Positions 48,250 through 55,857 of a DNA stretch of 64,000 nt are shown here, piece by piece. Under the pieces are notes generated by a model. That model worked only from the letters and a program-made list of their open reading frames with translations, did not search any database and was not told where the DNA came from. Location of the stretch: positions 379,501 through 443,500 of the forward strand of contig NZ_PREV01000026.1 of assembly GCF_002959965.1 (NCBI RefSeq), in the 5' to 3' direction. The DNA comes from Microbulbifer pacificus (GTDB lineage Bacteria; Pseudomonadota; Gammaproteobacteria; Pseudomonadales; Cellvibrionaceae). Numbering within the stretch: the stretch's first letter is position 1; the number at the start of each line of letters is the position of its first letter. A program made the position numbers and the translations under genes.

Positions 48250-51200
48250 ATGATCAACAACAAGCTCCGACTCGGTCTGCTGACCGCAGCCATGCTCTCT
48301 GCCGGGCACGGCTATGCCGCGGTGGACTGTACTTCACTACCCGTCTGGGAAGCGGGTCCCGCCTATTCCGGCGGCGCCCAGGTCCAGTACAACAACAATG
48401 CCTACAAGGCAAACTGGTGGACTCAGAATCAGAATCCGGAACAGTATTCCGGTCAGTATCAGGAGTGGACACTGCTCGGGCCCTGCGAGGGCGACGTAGA
48501 CCCGCTACCTCCCACAGGCTCGATTACCGCCCCGCAGAACGGTTCCACCGTGACCCAGAATGACAACGTTGTCATATCTGTCTCTGCCAGTGACCCGGAT
48601 GGGCAGGTGACTGCCGTCGAATTCTTCGTCAACGGCAGCCTGCTGGAAACCGACACCGCGGCCCCATGGGCGGCTTCGTGGACGGCAGCAACAGCGGGCA
48701 CGGCTACCCTGACCGCCCGTATCGTCGATAATGACAACCTGTCCGTCACCACCGCGCCAGTGTCCGTTACCGTGGAAGAGGACGTGGTCGTAGGCCCAGT
48801 CGCACCATCCATCAGTCTTACTTCGCCGGCACATGGCTCCAGCCATATCACCGGCACCGATCTCACTCTCAGCGCGAGCGCCTCGGACAGTGACGGCAGC
48901 GTGAGCAAGGTAGAGTTCTTTGTCGACGGCAGCCTGATCGCTACCGATACCAGCGCGCCCTACAGCACCCAGTGGACGGCCACCCTCGGCAACCACACCA
49001 TTACCGCCGTGGCCACCGATAATGACGAACTCACCGCAAGTGCAGAGGCGGACATTGAGGTTGCTGACGAACAAGTGGTTGTGGGCGATCACCCCTGTCG
49101 CCCGGACGGGCTGTACACCACCCCGGGTACCGCGCCCAACTACTGCGACATCTACGACGCAGAGGGCCGCGAGGACATGGGGGCCGACCACCCGCGCCGT
49201 ATCATCGGGTACTTCACCAGCTGGCGTAACGGCGCCAACGGCCAGCCCAGCTACCTGGTGAAAGATATTCCCTGGGACAAGATTACCCACATCAACTACG
49301 CCTTCGCCCATGTGGGCAGCGATTACTCTGTTTCAGTGGGCAACACCAGCGATCCTGGCAACCCCGCCACCGGTATGGAATGGCCGGGTGTCGCCGGCGC
49401 GGAAACCGATACGGATTACCCCTACAAGGGTCATTTCAACCAGCTGTCCAAGTTCAAGGAGCAGCACCCGGACGTGAAAACCCTGGTGTCTGTGGGCGGC
49501 TGGGCGGAGACCGGTGGCCATTTCAACGACAACGGCGACCGTGTGGCTGATGGTGGTTTTTACACCATGACCACCAATGCCGATGGCAGCATCAACCACC
49601 AGGGTATCGAAGCATTCGCCAATTCCGCGGTCAGCTTTATCCGCCAGTATGGCTTCGATGGTGTGGATATCGACTACGAATATCCCACCTCCATGAATGA
49701 CGCGGGCAACCCGCTGGACTTCGGTATTTCCAACCCGATGCGCGGCAGCCTGATGAGCTCCTATGTGGAACTGATGCGTGTACTGCGCGAAAAACTGGAC
49801 CAGGCAGGCCAGGCGGATGACACCCACTACCTGCTGACCATCGCCTCCCCGTCGTCCGGTTATCTGCTGCGCGGTATGGAGACCATGCAGATCACCCAAT
49901 ACCTGGATTACGTCAACATCATGACCTATGACCTCCATGGGGCATGGAACGAATATGTTGGCCACAACTCCGCGTTGTTCGACAACGGCAACGACCCGGA
50001 ACTGGCGGCAGCCAGCGTGTACACCACTTCCCAGTACGGTGGCATCGGCTACCTGAACATCGACTGGGCGGTTAAGTACTTCCGCGGCTCCATGCCGGCG
50101 GGTCGCATCAACGTAGGTATTCCGTACTACACCCGCGGCTGGCAGGGCGTAACCGGAGGCAACAACGGTCTCGGCGGATCCGCGGCGCTTCCGGCGCAGT
50201 CCCAGTGCCCAGAAGGTACCGGCGGTTCCGCCAAGTGCGGTAACGGCGCCATCGGTATCGACAACATGTGGCACGACAAGAACAGTATCGGGGACGAAAT
50301 GGGTGCCGGCTCCAACCCCATGTGGCACGCCATGAACCTGGAGAGTGGCATTCTCGGCAGCTACCTCGCTGACTACGGTCTGGACCCGGTCAACGATCCG
50401 GATGATGCACTGGTAGGCACCTACGTGCGCAACTACGACAGCGTCTCCGAAGCCCCCTGGCTGTGGAATGCCCAGAAAAAGGTATTCATCTCCACCGAAG
50501 ATGAAGAGTCCATGGACGCGAAGGTGCAGTACGTGATCGACCAGGGAGTGGGCGGCATCATGTTCTGGGAGCTGGCCGGCGACTACGACTGGGACGCGGC
50601 GAAGGGCGAGTACTTCATGGGCGACACCCTTACGACCCTGGCCTACGACAAGTTCACCAGCGCCGCAAAATACCGTCACCTGCGCACCGACCGCGTAATT
50701 CCCGCGGAAGCACTGGATATCGGCATTGAAATCACCGGGTTCAAACTGGGCGATCAGAATTACCCGCTGAATCCGAAGCTGTATATCACCAACAACACCG
50801 GTGGCACCCTGCCCGGCGGTACCGTGTTCGAATTCGACATGCCCACGTCCACCTCCAACATCATCACCGACCAAAGCGGTGCGGGACTGGAAGTGGTCGA
50901 AGACGGCGCCAACTCCGGTGGCGGCAACGTGGGCGGACTGGAGAACGAATTCCACCGCGTGCGTTTCAGTCTCCCGGCCTGGCAAAACCTGGCGGACGGC
51001 GATAGCTGGGACCTGACACTCAACTACTACCTCCCCGTGTCCGGACCCCAGGCTTACACCGCCACCGTCAATGGCAGCACCTATGCCCTGGCATTCGAGC
51101 ATCCCGAACTGCCGCTGGCCGAGCTTGGAGGTGGTGATGGCGGTAGCTCCAGTGGCGGTGGTGGCCAGACGTGCTCCAGCGCCGGGGTCAACACCAGTGG

Positions 51201-51351
51201 TCTGGTGACTTATCCCGAGTGGCCGCGTGGCGACCACGCTGCCGGTGGCGACCAGATCATCCACAACGACAGCGTGTTCAAGGCTAACTGGTGGACTCAG
51301 TCGGTACCGGGTACCGCCGATGGCAGCTGGTCATTTATCTGCTCAATCTGA
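48250..51351 (+). CDS. Secreted multidomain GH18 chitinase
   Basis: The 1033-residue exoenzyme has a signal peptide (residues 1-23, AGHGYA-AV), an N-terminal CBM5/12 chitin-binding module (about 25-80, NNNAYKANWWTQNQNPEQYS), two bacterial Ig-like domains (about 85-177 and 178-275, each with VEFFV-GSL), the GH18 barrel (about 283-820) with the catalytic motif FDGVDIDYEYP giving D470, D473, D475 and E477, a beta-rich domain (about 835-965), a Gly/Ser linker and a second CBM5/12 (about 975-1033, again KANWWTQ). It hydrolyses beta-1,4-GlcNAc chains in the medium. The duplicated binding modules at both ends suggest insoluble chitin as substrate. Confidence 0.96.
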   Translation: MINNKLRLGLLTAAMLSAGHGYAAVDCTSLPVWEAGPAYSGGAQVQYNNNAYKANWWTQNQNPEQYSGQYQEWTLLGPCEGDVDPLPPTGSITAPQNGSTVTQNDNVVISVSASDPDGQVTAVEFFVNGSLLETDTAAPWAASWTAATAGTATLTARIVDNDNLSVTTAPVSVTVEEDVVVGPVAPSISLTSPAHGSSHITGTDLTLSASASDSDGSVSKVEFFVDGSLIATDTSAPYSTQWTATLGNHTITAVATDNDELTASAEADIEVADEQVVVGDHPCRPDGLYTTPGTAPNYCDIYDAEGREDMGADHPRRIIGYFTSWRNGANGQPSYLVKDIPWDKITHINYAFAHVGSDYSVSVGNTSDPGNPATGMEWPGVAGAETDTDYPYKGHFNQLSKFKEQHPDVKTLVSVGGWAETGGHFNDNGDRVADGGFYTMTTNADGSINHQGIEAFANSAVSFIRQYGFDGVDIDYEYPTSMNDAGNPLDFGISNPMRGSLMSSYVELMRVLREKLDQAGQADDTHYLLTIASPSSGYLLRGMETMQITQYLDYVNIMTYDLHGAWNEYVGHNSALFDNGNDPELAAASVYTTSQYGGIGYLNIDWAVKYFRGSMPAGRINVGIPYYTRGWQGVTGGNNGLGGSAALPAQSQCPEGTGGSAKCGNGAIGIDNMWHDKNSIGDEMGAGSNPMWHAMNLESGILGSYLADYGLDPVNDPDDALVGTYVRNYDSVSEAPWLWNAQKKVFISTEDEESMDAKVQYVIDQGVGGIMFWELAGDYDWDAAKGEYFMGDTLTTLAYDKFTSAAKYRHLRTDRVIPAEALDIGIEITGFKLGDQNYPLNPKLYITNNTGGTLPGGTVFEFDMPTSTSNIITDQSGAGLEVVEDGANSGGGNVGGLENEFHRVRFSLPAWQNLADGDSWDLTLNYYLPVSGPQAYTATVNGSTYALAFEHPELPLAELGGGDGGSSSGGGGQTCSSAGVNTSGLVTYPEWPRGDHAAGGDQIIHNDSVFKANWWTQSVPGTADGSWSFICSI

Positions 51352-51373
51352 CGGACCGAGCAAGAAATTCACT

Positions 51374-51395
51374 GGCCGGCGACGCAGCGCCGGCC
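51374..51395. other. Hairpin after the chitinase gene
   Basis: GGCCGGCG-ACGCAG-CGCCGGCC, an 8 bp stem, 22 bp after the stop, without a T-run; probably an mRNA 3' stabiliser. Confidence 0.55.
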
Positions 51396-51449
51396 CCCTC
51401 TCACAGGATGGGTAGCAGTAACTTTGAAATTCTCTCTGCGTTGTGACCA

Positions 51450-51481
51450 ATAGGAAAGTCCTGTACAGGAAATGCTCCTAT
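51450..51481. other. Nested palindrome between chitinase and GH16 genes
   Basis: ATAGGA (51450-51455) and TCCTAT (51476-51481) flank a perfect 12 bp palindrome TCCTGTACAGGA (51459-51470). It could be an operator or a structured RNA element upstream of the terminator. Confidence 0.5.
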
Positions 51482-51485
51482 CTTC

Positions 51486-51511
51486 GCCCCGGCTTCGGCC
51501 GGGGCTTTTTT
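51486..51511 (+). terminator. Strong intrinsic terminator of the chitinase transcript
   Basis: GCCCCGGC-TTCG-GCCGGGGC followed by six T (51106-like run ending at 51511), a stable UUCG tetraloop hairpin, 135 bp after the chitinase stop. Confidence 0.93.
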
Positions 51512-51557
51512 CGTTTAGCGCGGTAACAAAAACGTTAAAAACCATAAGGAAATCTCC

Positions 51558-52523
51558 ATGAAATATTTTTCTTCCCTGCGCCTCTCCGCGGCGATCGGCG
51601 CACTTATCATCGGCGGTTGTGGAGCTGATGACGATGGGCAGACCACTTCGACGCTCTCTACGGAAGTCGTATCTCAGACAAAGGACAGCAAGATATTTTT
51701 TGACGATTTCTCTTACCAGACGCTGGAGGAAATGGGCAAAAACCAATGGAAAGCCCGCAGTGAAACCGGTCACCCGGGGGTAAGCGGGGCGCGCTGGTCC
51801 GGCGATGGCATCAGTTTTATGGCAGATGCAGAGAACCCCGAGAACACGTTGCTGCGCATGACTTCCTCCACCGATGGCCGCGGGGAAAATACCCAGCACA
51901 CCCAGTTCTGCCATCAGCGCAAATACCTCGCCGGTACCTACGCCGCGCGCGTTTTCTTCCGCGATGAGCCTACTTCCGGTCCGGATGGCGATCAGATTAT
52001 CGAAACTTTCTACACCATCAGCCCACTCAAAGCCGATATGGACCCGGACTACAGCGAGATGGACTTTGAATACCTGGCCAATGGCGGCTGGGGTGAACCC
52101 GATAACGCACTGTTCGCCACCAGTTGGGAAACGTTCAAACTGAATCCGTTTGAAAAAGATAACGAATACTCCACAAAGCCCGGCAGCTTCGCCGGTTGGC
52201 ACACGCTGGTACTACATGCGGCGGACAACCGGATCCGCTATTTTGTTGACGGGGAACAGTTCGCCGAGCACAGTGAACACGTGTACCCCGAGGAGCCCAT
52301 GTCGATCAATTTCAACCTGTGGTTTACCCAGGAAGGGCTCATTGATTCCAGCGAACTCCGCACCTACCAGCAGGAAGTCGATTGGGTTTATCACATCGCC
52401 GATGAGGTGCTCAGCACGGAGCAGGTAGAGCAGGAAGTTCGTCGCCTGCGCAACGAACAGATCGCATTTACCGACACGGTACCGGACTGGACCCCGAAGC
52501 TGGAATCTCCCTGCGGGCTCTGA
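51558..52523 (+). CDS. GH16-family glycoside hydrolase lipoprotein
   Basis: The 321-residue protein has a lipobox at LIIGGCGAD (Cys 21), so it is probably anchored to the outer membrane or exported. The catalytic motif EMDFEY provides E167, D169 and E171 as in the ExDxE signature of GH16 enzymes (beta-glucanases, agarases, carrageenases). The core has a beta-sandwich profile with FFDDFSYQTLEEMGKNQWKA and WHTLVLHAADNRIRYFVDGE. The exact substrate is unknown: chitin is not a typical GH16 substrate, so agar, laminarin or a related galactan is more likely. Some features also resemble PL-type sandwich enzymes. Confidence 0.8.
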   Translation: MKYFSSLRLSAAIGALIIGGCGADDDGQTTSTLSTEVVSQTKDSKIFFDDFSYQTLEEMGKNQWKARSETGHPGVSGARWSGDGISFMADAENPENTLLRMTSSTDGRGENTQHTQFCHQRKYLAGTYAARVFFRDEPTSGPDGDQIIETFYTISPLKADMDPDYSEMDFEYLANGGWGEPDNALFATSWETFKLNPFEKDNEYSTKPGSFAGWHTLVLHAADNRIRYFVDGEQFAEHSEHVYPEEPMSINFNLWFTQEGLIDSSELRTYQQEVDWVYHIADEVLSTEQVEQEVRRLRNEQIAFTDTVPDWTPKLESPCGL

Positions 52524-52547
52524 TCCATTGACATCACTCGTTTAGAC

Positions 52548-52572
52548 ACAGAGCGGTCACCGACCGCTCTGT
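52548..52572. other. Perfect hairpin between the GH16 and NagX-like genes
   Basis: ACAGAGCGGTC-ACC-GACCGCTCTGT, an 11 bp perfect stem, 25 bp after the GH16 stop and 40 bp before the next start. No T-run follows. Confidence 0.6.
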
Positions 52573-52612
52573 ATGGTATTTCTCCAAGTAAATTGACTGA
52601 AAAGTGGTAATC

Positions 52613-53710
52613 ATGGTCAGTAAAAAACAACGACTTGCCTCGGTAGACGCCTTGCGCGGCTTCGATATGTTCTGGATCATCGGCGGCGAGGCCCTTTTCC
52701 TTCCCCTGTTCGCCCTTACCGGTTGGTCCATTTTTCATTTCGGTGATGGCCAGATGCACCACAGCGTTTGGCACGGCTTCACATTTTACGACCTGATTTT
52801 CCCGCTGTTCATTTTCCTCTCCGGCGTTACCCTCGGGCTTGCCAACAAATCCCTGCGCGGACTACCTCTGGCACAGCGAGCGCCGGTTTACCGCAAGGCG
52901 ATAAAGCGGCTGTGCCTGTTGATTCTTTTGGGCATTGTTTACAACCATGGCTGGGGCACTGGGATTCCCGCCGACCTCGGTGAGATACGCTATGCCAGTG
53001 TGCTGGCGCGCATCGGCTTCGCCTGGTTCTTTGCGGCAATGATCGTCTGGCATTTTGGTATACGCACCCAGTACGGTATTGCTGCCGGCATTCTCGCGGG
53101 GTACTGGCTGCTTCAGGCCACTGCCGGTGATTTCACGGCCGAGGGTTCGGTGAATGCGTGGGTGGACCAGCACTTCTTACCGGGTATCACCTACCAGCAC
53201 CGCGCCTACGATCCAGAAGGTCTGCTCTCCACCATTCCGGCCATCGTTAACGCACTGTTCGGGGTGTTTGCCGGTCGCTGGCTGGCTAAGTATTCGGGGG
53301 ATCATGCGGCGATCCTCAAGGGCCTGTTTATCGGTACGGTGATCTGTCTTGTCGCGGGCTTTTTGTGGCACTGGGTGTACCCGGTCAACAAGGAGCTGTG
53401 GACCAGCTCTTTTGTGTTGATCACCTGCGGCTGCTGTCTTTTACTGCTCGGAATTTTCTACCTTGTCGTAGATATGTGGCACTGGAAATCCTTCACCTAC
53501 TTTTTCTCGGTGATCGGCTGCAATGCCATTCTGGTCTATCTCGGTACCAGTCTGGTGAACTGGCAATACAGCAGTAAGAGTCTGTTTGGGGGGATTGCGG
53601 TTGCCCTGTCTGAGCCGGCCGGTGTTCTGGTAATTGCTGTCGGGGTAATTCTGTTGCAGTGGCTGGTGCTGAGGTTTCTTTACAAGCGCGGGATTTTTAT
53701 CAGCCCCTGA
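52613..53710 (+). CDS. NagX-like membrane protein (DUF5009 / YeiB-HGSNAT type)
   Basis: The protein of about 365 residues starts at ATG 52613 (MVSKKQRLASVDALRGFDMF) and has about ten hydrophobic segments. The RLASVDALRGFDMFWIIGGE start and FYDLIFPLFIFLSGVTLGLA are typical of NagX and the HGSNAT acyltransferase family. Members often lie in GlcNAc/chitin utilisation loci, and were proposed to take part in GlcNAc transport or acetyl transfer. Next to a chitinase this fits a role in using GlcNAc oligomers; the function is inferred. Confidence 0.85.
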   Translation: MVSKKQRLASVDALRGFDMFWIIGGEALFLPLFALTGWSIFHFGDGQMHHSVWHGFTFYDLIFPLFIFLSGVTLGLANKSLRGLPLAQRAPVYRKAIKRLCLLILLGIVYNHGWGTGIPADLGEIRYASVLARIGFAWFFAAMIVWHFGIRTQYGIAAGILAGYWLLQATAGDFTAEGSVNAWVDQHFLPGITYQHRAYDPEGLLSTIPAIVNALFGVFAGRWLAKYSGDHAAILKGLFIGTVICLVAGFLWHWVYPVNKELWTSSFVLITCGCCLLLLGIFYLVVDMWHWKSFTYFFSVIGCNAILVYLGTSLVNWQYSSKSLFGGIAVALSEPAGVLVIAVGVILLQWLVLRFLYKRGIFISP

Positions 53711-53780
53711 GACATTGCCACTAAACACCTGCGCAATTTGTGGCGGAATGCCCGAATGGCTTCGAAGCAGGTCCATTGGC
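53711..53780. other. Short spacer after the NagX-like gene
   Basis: A 70 bp spacer leading to the two structured repeats; it contains CTTCGAAG at 53760-53767, a small palindrome that may belong to the outer fold of the first copy. Confidence 0.4.
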
Positions 53781-53891
53781 GGCAAAGCACTGGGTACGGG
53801 TTTTCAGGACCGCTGTGAACCCATCCCTGGGCGCTGCGGCGCAAACTTCCTGTTTGCGACGCTCCTGAAAACCCGTACCCAGCACTTTGCC
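53781..53891 (+). repeat. Structured repeat element, copy A
   Basis: Outer arms of 29 nt at 53781-53809 and 53863-53891 pair at 27 positions. Inside is a core (53810-53837) with a small hairpin CCCA-TCCC-TGGG, then a second hairpin CGCAAAC-TTCCT-GTTTGCG (53840-53158-like end at 53858). The core matches copy B except for two changes in each arm of the small hairpin that keep pairing. Confidence 0.8.
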
Positions 53892-53960
53892 TTCAATTCG
53901 AAATCTTCACTCTGTTGAACGCTTTCTTTGCTCGAACAAAGTGAAAAATGTTTAAGCGAA

Positions 53961-54072
53961 GGGAAAGTGCCGGGAATCCGTTTTCGAAAGCCTCGGCGAC
54001 ATGGACGTCGCCGAGGCAGCGTACAGGGATGTATTCACAGCGGTTTCGAAAACGGATACCCGGTGCTTTGCC
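53961..54072 (-). repeat. Structured repeat element, copy B
   Basis: Inverted relative to copy A. Outer arms 53961-53989 and 54044-54072 pair at 25 of 29 positions; the core lies at 54016-54043 with hairpin TACA-TCCC-TGTA, and the variable hairpin is CTCGGCGAC-GTCCAT-GTCGCCGAG (53992-54015 on the plus strand). The stems differ from copy A while pairing is kept. Confidence 0.8.
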
Positions 54073-54117
54073 GCCACCGGGATAACTAAGCGGAACCACA
54101 GACTCTTAGGAGAGTAC

Positions 54118-54534
54118 TCAGTAAGGAAATTTCCGTTGAACTGCCTCGACTATGGGCTGATTCGCATCCGGAAATTCGTAGTTGGTGAGATCAGAAGCGG
54201 TAACCCAGGCCAAGGCCTGCCCCTCAACTCCGCGCGCTTCACCGGAAAATTCCGTCACGCACCAGGTATCGAGAAACACCTGCTTGTCACCGTAGTCATG
54301 GCGCACCTCGATGAGTTTCTCCATCGCCAGCACGCCAATATCCAACTCCTCGCGCAACTCCCGCGCCATCGCCTGCTGGATCGACTCGCCGTCTTCCACC
54401 TTGCCACCGGGAAACTCCCAGCGCCCGCCCATATGTAAATGATCCGGACGCTTCGCCAGCAGAATGCGCCCGTCGCCACCAACGATCACACCCACAGCAA
54501 CGTGTACACACTTCTTCAGGCCAGACTCCACCAT
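54118..54534 (-). CDS. mutT: 8-oxo-dGTP diphosphatase MutT
   Basis: The 138-residue Nudix hydrolase removes oxidised dGTP. The Nudix box GGKVEDGESIQQAMARELRE plus EL is intact (G-x5-E-x7-REUxEE). The start overlaps the argJ stop by one base (TGATG), so it is translationally coupled. The last part of the protein is shorter than in MutT fusions with thiamine synthase, as usual. Confidence 0.94.
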   Translation of the reverse strand: MVESGLKKCVHVAVGVIVGGDGRILLAKRPDHLHMGGRWEFPGGKVEDGESIQQAMARELREELDIGVLAMEKLIEVRHDYGDKQVFLDTWCVTEFSGEARGVEGQALAWVTASDLTNYEFPDANQPIVEAVQRKFPY

Positions 54535-55733
54535 CAGGTGCGGTACTCCGCATTGATGGTCACATACTCATGAGAGAAATCGCAGGTCCAGATGTGTTCG
54601 GAAACATCGCCCCGTTGCAGGTCCACGGTAATGGTGAAGTCGGACTGCTGGAACACCTTCTGTCCCTGCTCTTCGGTATAGCCATCCGCACGGCCACCAG
54701 CGTCCACGATCTGCACATCGTCGAGGAACACATTCACCTTACCAGTATCCAGGCCGTCTACGCCCGCATTGCCAATCGCCATGATCAGACGACCCCAGTT
54801 GGGATCGGAGGCGTACATGGCGGTCTTAACCAGTGGCGATTCACCAATCTCGAACGCCACTCGCAGCGCCTCTTGCGAACTCGCCGCATTCTTCACCTGC
54901 ACGGTGACAAACTTCGTCGCGCCCTCGCCGTCCCGCACGATGGCCTGAGCCAGCTCGATGTGCACCTCGACGATGGCCGCCTTCAAACGCGCGTAGACCT
55001 CACTGCGGGTATCAGCAATCACTTCGCCGGTGGCGCCGCTGGCGATCAGCACGCAGGCATCGTTGGTAGAGGTATCGCCGTCGATACTGATACAGTTAAA
55101 GGACTGCCCCACCGCGTCTTTCACCAGCACATCCAGCATAGGCTGTGGAATCGCTGCATCGGTGGCCACGTAGGCCAGCATCGTGGCCATATTCGGCTGG
55201 ATCATACCGGCCCCCTTGGCGATACCCACAATGGAGATGGTCTCACCGGCGATGTCCAGGGTACGGCTCGCGGTCTTGGGGCGAGTGTCGGTAGTCATGA
55301 TCGCGCGCGATGCCATCTCCCAGCCATCGGCCTTCAGGCCGCTCGCCGCCACGGGCAGTACGTCGAGAATTTTCTGTACAGGAAGGTGCTCGCCAATCAC
55401 GCCTGTACTGAAGGGCAATACCTGAGCGGCCTCGATACCGAGCACCGCGGCTACCCCTTCACAACACTGCTGAGCGCTTTGCAGGCCGCGTTCACCTGTC
55501 GCGGCATTGGCATTGCCAGCATTGATCAACAGCGCGCGGATATTGCCTTGGCGTATATGTTCCTTTGCCACCAGCACTGGCGCCGCGCAGAAGGCATTCT
55601 TGGTAAACGTCGCAGAGACGCTGGCACCCTCGGCGATTTCAATCAACAGGACGTCGTCACGCTGCCAGTTTTTGATTTTGGCGGGAACGGCGGAAAGACG
55701 GACACCGGGAATCTGGGGAAGTGGCTGCGCCAT
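54534..55733 (-). CDS. argJ: Bifunctional glutamate N-acetyltransferase ArgJ
   Basis: The 399-residue precursor autocleaves at the Ala-Thr bond in GMIQPNMATMLAYVATDA (Thr becomes the catalytic N-terminus). It makes N-acetylglutamate and ornithine in the cyclic arginine route. The start is ATG 55733 (MAQPLPQIPGVRLSAVPAKI). It is coupled to mutT and follows secA with a terminator between. Confidence 0.96.
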   Translation of the reverse strand: MAQPLPQIPGVRLSAVPAKIKNWQRDDVLLIEIAEGASVSATFTKNAFCAAPVLVAKEHIRQGNIRALLINAGNANAATGERGLQSAQQCCEGVAAVLGIEAAQVLPFSTGVIGEHLPVQKILDVLPVAASGLKADGWEMASRAIMTTDTRPKTASRTLDIAGETISIVGIAKGAGMIQPNMATMLAYVATDAAIPQPMLDVLVKDAVGQSFNCISIDGDTSTNDACVLIASGATGEVIADTRSEVYARLKAAIVEVHIELAQAIVRDGEGATKFVTVQVKNAASSQEALRVAFEIGESPLVKTAMYASDPNWGRLIMAIGNAGVDGLDTGKVNVFLDDVQIVDAGGRADGYTEEQGQKVFQQSDFTITVDLQRGDVSEHIWTCDFSHEYVTINAEYRT

Positions 55734-55797
55734 GATCGTTGGCCTTGTAAGTTGAACAAACGGGGCGGAATTATATAAACGGGACATGCCCAACAAA

Positions 55798-55827
55798 AAG
55801 GCCCGCGGAATCCTCCGCGGGCCTTTA
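55798..55827 (-). terminator. Intrinsic terminator of secA
   Basis: AAAGGCCCGCGG-AATCCT-CCGCGGGCCTTT, followed on the minus strand by a T-run (TTTTTG), 31 bp after the secA stop. It separates secA from argJ. Confidence 0.9.
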
Positions 55828-55857
55828 GGGGCTGATTACCTCCGACCGCTATCGGTA

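Noticed and set aside
53781..54072. Integron attC sites
   Set aside because: No integrase gene or cassette array is seen, and the conserved ends of attC sites are missing; folding alone is not enough.
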